NCBI GenBank assembly: GCA_035535995.1
Contig: DATLOZ010000019.1
Location: 124,001-188,000 of the forward strand
Direction of reading: 5' to 3'
Source: JANYCO01 sp035535995
Lineage (GTDB): Bacteria; Bacteroidota; Bacteroidia; Cytophagales; Cytophagaceae
DNA: 64,000 nt
The notes below the pieces were generated by a model. The model searched no databases, was not told where the DNA came from, and saw nothing but the letters and a program-made list of their open reading frames with translations. Positions 9,024-17,676 of the stretch are shown in pieces; within the stretch, counting starts at the first letter, position 1, and every line of letters starts with the position of its first letter. The translations under genes were made by a program, and so were the position numbers.

Positions 9024-10154
9024 ATGAATTGGAAATTCTGGCAAAAGAAAAAAGAAGGTGAGCCTCATAAGAAAAAATCAGCCGCTAGGGAATGGTTCGA
9101 TGCAATTGTCTTCGCCGTAGTAGCGGCCACCTTGATCCGCTGGATCTTCATGGAAGCGTTTACGATCCCTACCCCTTCGATGGAAAACTCCTTGCTGATG
9201 GGCGACTATCTTTTTGTAAGTAAGTTCCATTACGGCGCGCGTACGCCTAAAACACCACTACAACTTCCACTTACGCACCAGTACATTTGGGGTACTCATA
9301 TCCCTGCTTATCTCGATTGGATCCAGTTGCCACAATATCGCCTACCAGGTTTCAGCAGCGTAAAGAACAATGATGTAGTGGTCTTCAACTATCCTGCCGA
9401 TAAAGGATTTCCTACCGATCTTAAAACAAATTATATCAAGCGTTGCATGGGGATTGCCGGCGATACGCTGCAGATCATCGATCGTCAAGTTTTTATTAAT
9501 GGGAAGCCTGCGCTTAATCCCCCGGAAATGCAATACAACTATAGAGTGTATACAAAAGATCCGTTTCCGGAAAGAATATTCCGCAAATACAAAATTCCAA
9601 ATTATGCTTCGGCCAATGGTTATTTCAAAAAAGATTTTGACATGATCGCAAAAGGCAAGACTGGATATTTTATCGACCTTTCGCAAGGTAAATTAGAAAG
9701 AATGCTCAATGATCGTATTGCCGACAGTATCAGGATGGTGGATCATAAAGGCCTTGAAATGGGATTGTTTCCACACAATATAAAATATCAATGGGATGTC
9801 GATAATTATGGTCCGCTCTGGATTCCCAAAGAAGGCGCTACCATCAAGCTCGATTCAAGCAACATAGCGATCTATGAATCTACAATCGCTAATTACGAAG
9901 GATGGGAAAGCGTAGTAGCCAAAGGCGACCGCTTGGTCATCGATGGGAAAGAAATAACGGAATATACCTTCAAGCAAAATTATTATTTCATGATGGGAGA
10001 CAATCGCCACAACTCTGCCGATTCGCGGTACTGGGGGTTTGTACCCGCTGATCATATCGTAGGGAAGGCCTTCATGATCTGGTTGTCGGTAGATGCAGAA
10101 GGTGGCTTCTCTGATAAGATCCGCTGGCGCAGGATCTTTAACATGGTAAAATAA
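9024..10154 (+). CDS. lepB: Signal peptidase I
   Basis: Cleaves signal peptides of exported proteins on the outer face of the inner membrane. The 376 residues have a basic N-terminus and one clear anchor (about 25-42). The catalytic serine lies in PTPSMENS (Ser52) and the catalytic lysine in NYIKRCMGIAGD (Lys139). The terminal box GDNRHNSADSRYWGF is near residue 330. Between the lysine box and the terminal box there is an insertion of roughly 150 residues with no recognisable domain, making the protein longer than E. coli LepB; insertions here are known in Bacteroidota. Confidence 0.94.
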   Translation: MNWKFWQKKKEGEPHKKKSAAREWFDAIVFAVVAATLIRWIFMEAFTIPTPSMENSLLMGDYLFVSKFHYGARTPKTPLQLPLTHQYIWGTHIPAYLDWIQLPQYRLPGFSSVKNNDVVVFNYPADKGFPTDLKTNYIKRCMGIAGDTLQIIDRQVFINGKPALNPPEMQYNYRVYTKDPFPERIFRKYKIPNYASANGYFKKDFDMIAKGKTGYFIDLSQGKLERMLNDRIADSIRMVDHKGLEMGLFPHNIKYQWDVDNYGPLWIPKEGATIKLDSSNIAIYESTIANYEGWESVVAKGDRLVIDGKEITEYTFKQNYYFMMGDNRHNSADSRYWGFVPADHIVGKAFMIWLSVDAEGGFSDKIRWRRIFNMVK

Positions 10155-10167
10155 AGACAGGACATTC

Positions 10168-10215
10168 AAAGTTTAAGGTTTAAAATTCATTCGAAAATTT
10201 TAAACCTTAAACTTT
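10168..10215. terminator. Perfect 20-bp inverted repeat after lepB
   Basis: Arms 10168-10187 and 10196-10215 (AAAGTTTAAGGTTTAAAATT and its complement) start 14 bases after the lepB stop. The stem is AT-rich without a clear T run, so termination is plausible, not certain. Related degenerate sequence lies at 1466-1552 and 59565-59600. Confidence 0.5.
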
Positions 10216-10378
10216 TGTACTCCAATCCATTAATTTCTCTGAGAAAACTCTTAAAGAACCTTTGCTTTTTCTCCCCAAAGGATAAGCTCTAGTCCTATAT
10301 TTTTGAATCTATTTCAATAATGCATTGATTTTAAGTATTCTATATGATAATGATGCTCATTTAGCATGTTCTCATATT

Positions 10379-10412
10379 TTTGTGTATTTTTTATAGATTC
10401 TTGCTATATTTG
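10379..10412 (+). promoter_or_regulatory. Probable ychF promoter
   Basis: TATATTTG at 10405-10412 fits the -7 box. TTTG at 10379-10382 is 22 bases upstream, slightly long for the -33 spacing. The preceding 10216-10378 stretch is AT-rich and shows nothing else recognisable. Confidence 0.5.
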
Positions 10413-10469
10413 CACCCTGTTTAGTGATAGAAAATAGTAACAATCTTTATAATCTGAATTTTTTATAGT

Positions 10470-11570
10470 ATGGCTCTTCAATGTGGCATCGTAGGGTTGC
10501 CTAATGTAGGGAAATCGACTTTGTTTAATGCGGTTTCCAACAGTGCAAAAGCAGTGGCTTCGAATTATCGTTTTTGTACAATTGAACCAAATGTTGGTTT
10601 GGTCAATGTACCGGATGAGCGTTTGAATATCCTGGCAGGTCTGGTTTCTCCGGAGCGGATACTCCCTACCGTGATCGAATTCGTAGATATTGCTGGATTA
10701 GTAAAGGGGGCCAGCAAAGGAGAGGGGTTAGGAAATAAATTTTTGGCCAACATTCGTGAAGTAAATGCCATTGTCCATGTGATCCGCTGCTTTGAAGATG
10801 AGAACGTGATTCGTGAAGAAGGAGCGATCAATCCTGTGGGCGATAAAGAGATCATCGATACGGAGCTTCAGCTTAAAGACTTGGAATCTGTTGAGAAAAA
10901 ACTTCAAAAGACTGAAAAAGCAGCTAAAGCGGGCGATGCCAAGGCCAAAAAAGAAGCAGAGATCTTGCAACTTTGTGTTGATCATTTGAAACAGGGGAAA
11001 AGCATCCGTAGCCTTAACCTTGCCAAAGAAGACCTTTTCGCAGTAGAAGACCTACATTTGCTTACCATCAAACCGGTGGTCTATGTAGCCAATGTTGACG
11101 AGGCTTCCCTGCATACAGGAAATAAATTTTCGCAAGCTTTGATCGATGCGGTAAAAGAGGAGAACGCAGAAGTAGTGGTGATCAACAATTCTCTGGAAGC
11201 ACAAATTGCGGAGATGGAGAACGAGGATGATAAAGCGCTATTTTTAGAAGGATATGGCCTTAAAGAATCAGGACTTAACAGACTAATTCGGGCAAGCTAT
11301 AAACTATTAAATCTTATTACTTATTTCACTGCTGGGGTGCAGGAAGTAAGAGCCTGGACGATCGAAAGAGGCTGGAAAGCGCCACAGGCGGCGGGAGTTA
11401 TACATTCCGATTTTGAAAAAGGATTCATTAAAGCAGAAGTAATAAAAATTCCTGAATATCAAAAATATAAATCAGAACTTGCTTGCCGGGAAGCTGGAAA
11501 GATCGCGATCGAAGGAAAAGAGTATGTGGTAGAGGATGGAGACGTGATGCACTTTAGATTTAATGTCTGA
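10470..11570 (+). CDS. ychF: Redox-regulated ATPase YchF (Obg-family)
   Basis: A universally conserved P-loop NTPase of the Obg family that prefers ATP and interacts with ribosomes. Its exact role is unsettled. The 366 residues match the usual length. G1 is GLPNVGKSTLFNAVS (residues 8-22), and G2/G3 are CTIEPNVG and DIAGLVKGASKGEGLGNKFL. A coiled-coil insert (about 130-170) and the C-terminal TGS domain (from about residue 283, LITYFTAGVQEVRAW) follow. It has its own likely promoter and is followed, 102 bases later, by the Cas6-like gene on the same strand. Confidence 0.96.
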   Translation: MALQCGIVGLPNVGKSTLFNAVSNSAKAVASNYRFCTIEPNVGLVNVPDERLNILAGLVSPERILPTVIEFVDIAGLVKGASKGEGLGNKFLANIREVNAIVHVIRCFEDENVIREEGAINPVGDKEIIDTELQLKDLESVEKKLQKTEKAAKAGDAKAKKEAEILQLCVDHLKQGKSIRSLNLAKEDLFAVEDLHLLTIKPVVYVANVDEASLHTGNKFSQALIDAVKEENAEVVVINNSLEAQIAEMENEDDKALFLEGYGLKESGLNRLIRASYKLLNLITYFTAGVQEVRAWTIERGWKAPQAAGVIHSDFEKGFIKAEVIKIPEYQKYKSELACREAGKIAIEGKEYVVEDGDVMHFRFNV

Positions 11571-11672
11571 TTACCAGAGAAAAAAACCTTTTTTAAAAGG
11601 CTTACGTATAAACACAAACTTAAAAATTAACGTGATAGTGAATATTTTTTCACTTTTTAAATAAATACGATT

Positions 11673-12467
11673 TTGAGAGTAAGAATAATTTTCGGATTGA
11701 TCAACAAAGGTTCCAGTGTGCCTTTTCATCATCAGTACCTCTTGGCAGGTTACGTAGAGCTATTGTTAAAAAAATACGCTTCAGAGTATAAAAAGACGAA
11801 TGCTTACAATTTTTCAGGTCTGAAAGGCCAAATCAAGGTAGGCAAAGAAGGTTTATATTTTTATTCGAGCAAAGTAACCCTTGTGTTTTCTGCAGCAGAT
11901 CCTGAATTTATGGATTTTTTCCTGGGAAAACTTTTTCAACAACCTCAGATCGAGATCGGCAGACTGCTGTTGATGCCGCTGAGTGTGGAAAGAGAAAATA
12001 TGCCTATCGCAAAAGAAGAGATGAAATACCTCTGCATCTCTCCAATTGTAGTAGTTGATCCAATCGAGGGTTCGGAAGATCCTAAGACTTTCTTGAATCC
12101 AAACTCGGATGAATTTTCAGATTTTCTTTACGAAAGCATTATGATCCGTATGGAAAAAGCTGGTTACACACAAGAAGAATTGGCTCAGTTCTATAAATTC
12201 CAGGTAGTGCCAGACAAAGAATATCTGTCGAAGATCAAAGACGATGATAAAAAATTTGCACGTGTGTTTACTCTTTTTGATGGAGGAGATAAGTTCGACG
12301 TGCGTGGTTATACTTTCCCGTTCACTCTATATGCAGATCCTAAAGTACAGGATTTTGTGATCAACAATGGATTGGGATGGATGACTCACAAAGGTTTTGG
12401 CATGCTCGATATCGCAAACTCTGATCCTAATCTACGTACCACTCCGTACGAAGTGAAATTTTCCTGA
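11673..12467 (+). CDS. cas6: Cas6-like CRISPR RNA-processing endoribonuclease family protein, orphan
   Basis: Cas6 proteins bind CRISPR repeat RNA and usually cut it. The 264 residues show two features of the Cas6 fold: an N-terminal strand-helix with VPFHHQYLLAGYVELLL (16-32), and a C-terminal glycine-rich loop GLGWMTHKGFG (233-243) exactly fitting GhGxxxxxGhG. The segment that normally carries the catalytic histidine (about 36-48, before YNFSGL) has none; only His19, His20 and His239 are nearby candidates. No cas genes or CRISPR array occur in the window. The start is TTG at 11673; an in-frame stop lies five codons upstream and no ATG is available. It may be RNA-binding but inactive. Confidence 0.75.
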   Translation: MRVRIIFGLINKGSSVPFHHQYLLAGYVELLLKKYASEYKKTNAYNFSGLKGQIKVGKEGLYFYSSKVTLVFSAADPEFMDFFLGKLFQQPQIEIGRLLLMPLSVERENMPIAKEEMKYLCISPIVVVDPIEGSEDPKTFLNPNSDEFSDFLYESIMIRMEKAGYTQEELAQFYKFQVVPDKEYLSKIKDDDKKFARVFTLFDGGDKFDVRGYTFPFTLYADPKVQDFVINNGLGWMTHKGFGMLDIANSDPNLRTTPYEVKFS

Positions 12468-13757
12468 TCAGGGGCTTAAATAATTCTGCGATTTATATCC
12501 TACGATACGGTCTGACATTCCTCCCGGGCCTCTGTAGTATACAATAATATCATATACATTTTGGGTTTGACTGAAACTGCCTTCCAGGTAAGTATTGTCT
12601 ACTACATTCTGATTTTTCGGAATGAAACTATAGATGTAATTGTAATATCCTTGCTTCAGCAATGTAGTACAGGTAAACACTTTGTATTCGCTGTCCCACT
12701 TCATTTCAAAATCCTTGTTAAGCTCCCAATCGGTAAGCGCTCCAAAAATGAAAATTCTTCCCGGTGCATCTTCCGGTTTTATATCCAATGAAAAGATCAC
12801 CCGCGCATAATCGGGTTCTATTTCGTAGCCTTTTGTTTCGTATTGCTCAGGCTCATAGGAACCGTTAAGATCGTTGGACGTAGTGTAGGAGTTGCCTCTG
12901 CGGCTTTTATCGTAAGTAAGCAGCACTTCATTGTCTGTAGTGGTTTGCACGATCTTGCTTACATTCATTCCATTTGATTTCAAACTTCTGAGATCAAAAA
13001 AACGAAATTCATTTCCGCCTTTAAAAACATTTTCATTGCTGAAAAAAGTATACTCGTACATCCTTACATCGTCGTGCTGGAAAACCGGTTTCAAACCTGA
13101 AATGGCATTCGACCAATTGTTGTTTTGGCGTAGCACAATGTTTAAACGCTCCATTGGATTTTGAATATTGGTATTGTAAGTAAGATTAAAATCTACTTGC
13201 TGTCCGGTATTACGCTCGGTAGTGGTTACAGGAAATTTGATTAGCGGAGTGATTGTAACATTGTTTTCATAGATCATGAAACGTCTGGTAAGAATGAGAT
13301 CAGTATCATCGCCTTCGCGGTATACCATTACCAGGAAATTGCCGGAGATCTTTGTTTTAGGAATGCTGAATTTGTAATGAATATATGGAATCCTTGTGTT
13401 GTAAGAGGCCTGACGGTCCATGATCTGGAATTCGTTGTAGTCGCTGAGATACATGATCGCATTGAGGTTAGAGAGTGTCCAGTCTGCATTGCAGTTGAGG
13501 ATTCTCACCATGTAGTTGTCTGTCTGGTTTCCGATCTGGTCAAAACTGAGCAACAATGATCTCCCATCGGTCAGTGGTAGAATGGGCGGTTGAAGCACGT
13601 CAAGAATAGTGCTTGTATTAGGATAGAGTAATACACTGCGGATTTCCTCTTCGTAGGTTCTGTCAATAGTCTGTAGTTCCTTCTCGGCTTTGCGTGCTAT
13701 TACAGCGTTGCAGAGCATTGAAAAAGCCAGGATCAAAAAAAGAGATTGTTTGATCAT
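12468..13757 (-). CDS. Type IX secretion system plug protein (DUF5103 family)
   Basis: Proteins of this family include the plug that closes the SprA translocon channel of the type IX secretion system when no cargo is bound. The 429 residues start with a signal peptide (about 1-21, ending VIARKA). Beta-rich regions follow, with the N-terminal plug domain around 40-260 and a C-terminal early-set-like domain containing FIFGALTDWELNKDFEM (about 333-349). The stop codon abuts that of the Cas6-like gene, so the two genes converge with no gap. The cargo at 32338-35526 shows the system is in use. Confidence 0.85.
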   Translation of the reverse strand: MIKQSLFLILAFSMLCNAVIARKAEKELQTIDRTYEEEIRSVLLYPNTSTILDVLQPPILPLTDGRSLLLSFDQIGNQTDNYMVRILNCNADWTLSNLNAIMYLSDYNEFQIMDRQASYNTRIPYIHYKFSIPKTKISGNFLVMVYREGDDTDLILTRRFMIYENNVTITPLIKFPVTTTERNTGQQVDFNLTYNTNIQNPMERLNIVLRQNNNWSNAISGLKPVFQHDDVRMYEYTFFSNENVFKGGNEFRFFDLRSLKSNGMNVSKIVQTTTDNEVLLTYDKSRRGNSYTTSNDLNGSYEPEQYETKGYEIEPDYARVIFSLDIKPEDAPGRIFIFGALTDWELNKDFEMKWDSEYKVFTCTTLLKQGYYNYIYSFIPKNQNVVDNTYLEGSFSQTQNVYDIIVYYRGPGGMSDRIVGYKSQNYLSP

Positions 13758-13876
13758 AAAAATTTATAGTTAGTAAATAGGTATCAGATTTTAATAAGGA
13801 TAAGTTAGAGCTTTAAACGTGAAAAATAAAATTTGACGTAAGTTTCTTTCTATGAAAAATAGCTGAAAATGTGAAG

Positions 13877-13913
13877 CTATTGGTACCACCACTCCAAGTG
13901 GTAGTACCAATAG
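13877..13913. repeat. Hairpin after the ABC-F gene
   Basis: Two 17-base arms (13877-13893 and 13897-13913) pair with one mismatch around a 3-base loop. The sequence CTATTGGTACCACC resembles the small hairpin at 1499-1517. It lies just beyond the 3' end of the minus-strand ABC-F gene; no T run follows. Confidence 0.55.
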
Positions 13914-13926
13914 TCAGCGGCAGAAT

Positions 13927-15843
13927 CTATTTCTCGAGTGTATCAATTTCTTCCACTAATTTTTCCCAGGCTTCTTGTTCTTTGTCCAGCATTTCTTTGG
14001 TTTTAGAATAATCGCCATTCGTTTTTGCCAATATGTCCGGATTGCCGTATACAGAAGGCGAAGCCAAGGTTTCTTCGATTTGCTTAAGAGCAATTTCCAG
14101 TTCGGTGATCTTTTGCTCGGTCTTTTGTAAAAGCTGATGTTTGTTTTTTAAAGCAGCATTGTTCTGTTTGTTATCAGACGTTGCAGGCTTTTCTTCTTTT
14201 TTCTTTACAGTTGTTTCCGCTGGTTTGGCAGTAGTCTTTAGCTCTTTGTCGCGTTGTTCCTTCCAGGTAGAATATTCGGCAAAAGTACCTGGGTATTCCT
14301 TCAACTGGTGATCTTCGATGAACCAGATCTTGTTGGCTACCTGCGAAACAAAATGCCGGTCGTGCGAAATGGTCACGTAGGTGCCTTGATATTGCTGAAG
14401 CGCCTGGATCAGGATATTTACCGATTGCATGTCCAGGTGGTTGGTAGGCTCATCGAGCAGGAGGAAATTGGCTTCGGAGAGCAAGGTCTTGGCCATTGCT
14501 ACCCTGGATTTTTCGCCTCCTGAAAGCACTTTTATTTTTTTGAACACATCGTCGTTTGAAAAAAGAAAACAACCTAATACACTTCGCAATTCCGTTTCTG
14601 TTTTATCGGAGCCGCATTCCTTGAGCTCGTCGAGCATAGTATTTTCAAGGTTGAGCGATTCCAGTTGATGCTGTGCAAAAAAGGAAAGGATCACGTTATG
14701 TCCATTGATGCGTTCTCCTTCGATATTTTCGCCACCGGCAATAATGCGGAGCAAAGTAGATTTCCCTTTTCCGTTGGCTCCGATCAATGCGATCTTGTCG
14801 CCACGTTCGATGCGTGCGTGTGCATGCTCTAGTATTTTGAGTTCGCCATAGCTTTTGGAAATATTTTTTAATTCTAAAATATTTCTTCCCGGGTTGGTTT
14901 TAAAGTTGAATTTGAAATGTACTTTCGCCGTTTCATCAATCACTTCCTCGATCAGTTCGATCTTTTCGAGTTGTTTTATTTTAGATTGCACCTGGCGCGA
15001 TTTGGAAGCTTTTGCTTTGAAGCGATTGATAAAGACTTCTGCCTGGCGGATCTTCGCTTGCTGGTTGTCGTAAGCCCCCTGCTGGATCTCTTTGCGCAAT
15101 TCTCTTTCTTCCAAATAGAAGGAATAATTTCCTGCATACACATTCAACTGTGCCTGCGATACTTCTACAATTGTTTTTACGCAGTTGTCAAGAAATTGCC
15201 GGTCGTGTGATACGGTGATCACAGCGCCTTCGTAATTGACAAGATAGTCTTCCAGCCATTGAATAGATGGAAGGTCCAAGTGGTTGGTAGGCTCATCGAG
15301 CATGAGCAATGCGGGTTTTGACAAAAGCATTTTTGCCAGCATCACGCGCATGCGCCAGCCACCGGAAAATTGTTGTAATGGTTTTTGAAGATCGGCAGTG
15401 GAGAAGCCAAGACCTTCCAATATTTTTTCAGCAGTAGCCTGCAAGCTATATCCTTCAAGGGCTTCGTAGCGTTCCTGGAGTTTTGTGAGCCTTTCCAGCA
15501 AAGCATCGCTATATTCAGTTTCCATTTTATGAAGCACCTCATCCATCTCTTTCTGGATCTTTACTGCTTCTTCAAAGGCTTGCATAGCTACGCTCAGGAT
15601 GGGCTCAGCACTTTCGTAGGAGAGGAGGTCTTGATTGAGAAAACCAATAGTACAATCGCCCGCTTTGGAAACGTCTCCTTCATCGGGTGTATATTCTCCG
15701 GTGATAATACGAAGCAGGGTAGATTTGCCGGTTCCGTTTGCTCCGATGAGCCCTATTTTATCTTTAGGTTTTATGTGAAGAGAAACCTCGTCGTAAAGCA
15801 CGCGGCTACCGAAATAGAAAGAAAGATTGTTGATGGATAACAT
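13927..15843 (-). CDS. ABC-F family ATPase (Uup/YheS type, with C-terminal coiled coil)
   Basis: ABC-F proteins are soluble twin-ATPases that bind the ribosomal E site and modulate translation. The 638 residues hold two ABC domains. The first has GANGTGKSTLLRII near residue 34 and SGGWRMRVMLAKMLL; the second has GANGKGKSTLLRIIAG near 355 and LSGGEKSRVAMAKTLL with LLLDEPTNHLD. A charged linker (about 245-310) separates them, and a C-terminal coiled coil (from about 550) resembles the DNA/RNA-binding tail of Uup. There is no transmembrane segment. TACCTTTG at 15855-15848 stands only 4 bases before the ATG. Which ABC-F subfamily it belongs to is uncertain. Confidence 0.92.
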   Translation of the reverse strand: MLSINNLSFYFGSRVLYDEVSLHIKPKDKIGLIGANGTGKSTLLRIITGEYTPDEGDVSKAGDCTIGFLNQDLLSYESAEPILSVAMQAFEEAVKIQKEMDEVLHKMETEYSDALLERLTKLQERYEALEGYSLQATAEKILEGLGFSTADLQKPLQQFSGGWRMRVMLAKMLLSKPALLMLDEPTNHLDLPSIQWLEDYLVNYEGAVITVSHDRQFLDNCVKTIVEVSQAQLNVYAGNYSFYLEERELRKEIQQGAYDNQQAKIRQAEVFINRFKAKASKSRQVQSKIKQLEKIELIEEVIDETAKVHFKFNFKTNPGRNILELKNISKSYGELKILEHAHARIERGDKIALIGANGKGKSTLLRIIAGGENIEGERINGHNVILSFFAQHQLESLNLENTMLDELKECGSDKTETELRSVLGCFLFSNDDVFKKIKVLSGGEKSRVAMAKTLLSEANFLLLDEPTNHLDMQSVNILIQALQQYQGTYVTISHDRHFVSQVANKIWFIEDHQLKEYPGTFAEYSTWKEQRDKELKTTAKPAETTVKKKEEKPATSDNKQNNAALKNKHQLLQKTEQKITELEIALKQIEETLASPSVYGNPDILAKTNGDYSKTKEMLDKEQEAWEKLVEEIDTLEK

Positions 15844-15904
15844 AGTGCAAAGGTAGCTAAAAAGCTCGTCAGAACCATGTTTTAGCTTTTACCGAAACGA
15901 AATT

Positions 15905-15994
15905 TAAGTTATGAAGTATGAATGTTGAGTTATGAATTATACAATTTACATAGCTCTTTATCATTCAACATTCATAACTCAACATTCATAACTT
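15905..15994. repeat. Family A repeat, long hairpin
   Basis: Left arm 15905-15937 and right arm 15962-15994 form an imperfect hairpin with tandem TTATGAATGTTGAG units. The right arm overlaps the TAA stop of the DUF1653 gene at 15995-15993. Confidence 0.65.
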
Positions 15995-16193
15995 ATTCTA
16001 GCCATTTAAATCGCTCTACTTCATTTCCGTCCACTACTACCATTTCTTCAAACATTTGCCTGGGTCTTACCCAAAGCTGTTCATTTTTTTCTGAACGGTA
16101 AAGTACGAGCTCTTCTTCGGTTTCGCTGTGAAGGGCAGTGCCTAATACAATGTAGTAATTTCCTTTATAGTGCTTGTAACGTCCGGTTTTCAT
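15993..16193 (-). CDS. DUF1653 family protein
   Basis: A 66-residue cytoplasmic protein of unknown function. GRYKHYKGNYYIVLGTALHS (residues 4-23), then LVLYRS and LWVRPRQMF, are the family's conserved strands, giving a small beta-barrel-like fold. The whole protein is one domain. It is divergent from the dCMP deaminase gene, with the two start regions nearly touching. Its stop codon lies inside a family A repeat, so the repeat may have supplied the present C-terminus. Confidence 0.85.
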   Translation of the reverse strand: MKTGRYKHYKGNYYIVLGTALHSETEEELVLYRSEKNEQLWVRPRQMFEEMVVVDGNEVERFKWLE

Positions 16194-16217
16194 ATGGTTG
16201 TAAAATTAGTAAATTTG
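16187..16217 (+). promoter_or_regulatory. Promoter of the dCMP deaminase gene
   Basis: TAAATTTG at 16210-16217 matches the -7 box, with a weak TTTT at 16187-16190 at -33. The predicted start is near 16222, just after the ATG at 16220, which argues that the ATG at 16271 is used. Confidence 0.6.
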
Positions 16218-16270
16218 CAATGATTCCAGAGCAAAGTAACTTCACTGGAAGATTAAGTAAGATAAATTTT

Positions 16271-16735
16271 ATGATTCAGAAACCCGAATTCAAGGACATC
16301 TTCATGGAACTGGCACAAAACCTGGCGAAGCGTTCGCATTGTATCAAGGCCCAGGTAGGCGCTGTCCTCACTAAAGATACAAGGATTATCTCCATCGGTT
16401 ATAATGGCCCTCCGGCAGATACCCACAATTGCGATGAAGAATGGCCGGGTAAAGGATGTTCTACGGATTCTAAAGGAAGCTGTTCGCTGGCGCTGCATGC
16501 CGAGCAAAATGCAATTGTCTACGCGCTGAACAATGGAATGAAAATAGACGGCTCCACACTCTACATTACACTGTCTCCTTGTCTTGCCTGTGCGCGCCTG
16601 CTTTATAGCGCGAAAGTAAGTAAAGTAATATACCTGAAATCATATGCGGAGTATAAAGGATTGGCGAACGATGAAGGCGTAGATTTTTTGAAAAGATTTG
16701 GTGTGGAAGTAGAGAAGTATGAAGCAGGAAAGTAA
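16271..16735 (+). CDS. dCMP deaminase (deoxycytidylate deaminase family)
   Basis: A zinc-dependent deaminase converting dCMP to dUMP for thymidylate synthesis. From the ATG at 16271 it has 154 residues, the usual family length. Zinc and catalytic residues are in HAEQNAIVYA (His-x-Glu) and SPCLACARLLYSAKV (Cys-x-x-Cys). An N-terminal KRSHCIKAQVGAVLTKD and a NGPPADTHNCDEEWPG insert with extra cysteines are typical of dCMP deaminases. An in-frame ATG at 16220 would add 17 residues but overlaps the predicted transcription start, so the internal start is preferred. Confidence 0.9.
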   Translation: MIQKPEFKDIFMELAQNLAKRSHCIKAQVGAVLTKDTRIISIGYNGPPADTHNCDEEWPGKGCSTDSKGSCSLALHAEQNAIVYALNNGMKIDGSTLYITLSPCLACARLLYSAKVSKVIYLKSYAEYKGLANDEGVDFLKRFGVEVEKYEAGK

Positions 16736-16781
16736 GATTAAGTAAATAGCGAACAGAACTTTTTTTAAAATCAGTGTCTTT

Positions 16782-17621
16782 TTACGAATTCATAAATTTT
16801 ATAAACCGCTTATACATGCGGTGTTTCGTGTAATAGAGCTGAAAGACGATCGTAAGATGTCCGGCATTATACAAAGAAACAAGTTCAGCATCTTTATGAA
16901 ATTCTGTTGCAGCATCGAAAAATTTTTCTCCGTCACTACGGATTCTCTGCGGTGAATTGGTGCCTGTGTACAGTAAAAATCGTACAGACTCTTTTTCTAT
17001 AAAATTAACCGGACAAGCATCTTTCCATGCAGTCTGATCTTTTGTGAAAATGGTGTACATCCACTCGTCTTTTTTATTGATCGTCTGTAAATAGGAATCT
17101 ATATTCAATCCGAATGCATCCAGTAGTACGCAGCCTTTTACTGGATTGGCGATGCCGGTAGAGTCGAAAAAACGATCGTTGCTTGCAATCAGCGCGCTAA
17201 GGTGGCCACCAGAAGAATGTCCGTAGAGGAAAATTTTGTTTTTATCTCCTCCGTATTCTTCGATATGATCGTATACCCATTTTACTGCATACGCACAATC
17301 CATCGCCATTGGCAAGTAGTCTTGCGCTTGCGGTGTAAGGCGATAGCTGATGACGATTGTAGTGATACCATTTTTCGCAAACTTGCGCCCGAAAAATTTA
17401 TATTGGTCTTTGCTTCCTAATCTCCATTTTCCTCCATGAATGAAAATTGCTACCGGTGTTTTTGAATTCGCATTTTGCGCCGGATATACATCCAACAAAT
17501 GTCGTTGTGGATCATGACCTGCAAGGGAAGAAGGGAAATACGGTATATCCTGCAAAGGCAAAGATTGTGCACGATGGAGCTGCGGAATAAGCAAACAAAA
17601 CAGGATCAAAAGATATTTCAT
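16782..17621 (-). CDS. Exported alpha/beta-hydrolase (BD-FAE-like esterase)
   Basis: Probably a secreted or periplasmic carboxylic-ester hydrolase; the substrate is unknown. The 279 residues begin with a signal peptide (about 1-18, ending HRAQS). The oxyanion-hole motif FIHGGKWRLGS (about 60-70) resembles the HGG motif of hormone-sensitive-lipase and BD-FAE esterases. The nucleophile elbow is YGHSSGGHL (about 133-141, Ser137). The likely acid lies in the segment after LLYTGTNS, and the histidine in NAGHLTIV near residue 257. The kynurenine formamidase-like branch is an alternative. Confidence 0.82.
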   Translation of the reverse strand: MKYLLILFCLLIPQLHRAQSLPLQDIPYFPSSLAGHDPQRHLLDVYPAQNANSKTPVAIFIHGGKWRLGSKDQYKFFGRKFAKNGITTIVISYRLTPQAQDYLPMAMDCAYAVKWVYDHIEEYGGDKNKIFLYGHSSGGHLSALIASNDRFFDSTGIANPVKGCVLLDAFGLNIDSYLQTINKKDEWMYTIFTKDQTAWKDACPVNFIEKESVRFLLYTGTNSPQRIRSDGEKFFDAATEFHKDAELVSLYNAGHLTIVFQLYYTKHRMYKRFIKFMNS

Positions 17622-17676
17622 AATTGAAAATACGTAATAACTATTGTTGCCGGTTTGAAATAAAAAAAGTTTCTGA

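Noticed and set aside
11571..11672. Possible CRISPR leader or array next to the Cas6-like gene
   Set aside because: No regularly spaced direct repeats are present here or elsewhere in the window; the interval is only AT-rich.
16220..16270. First ATG of the dCMP deaminase
   Set aside because: It precedes or coincides with the predicted transcription start and adds residues outside the conserved domain.
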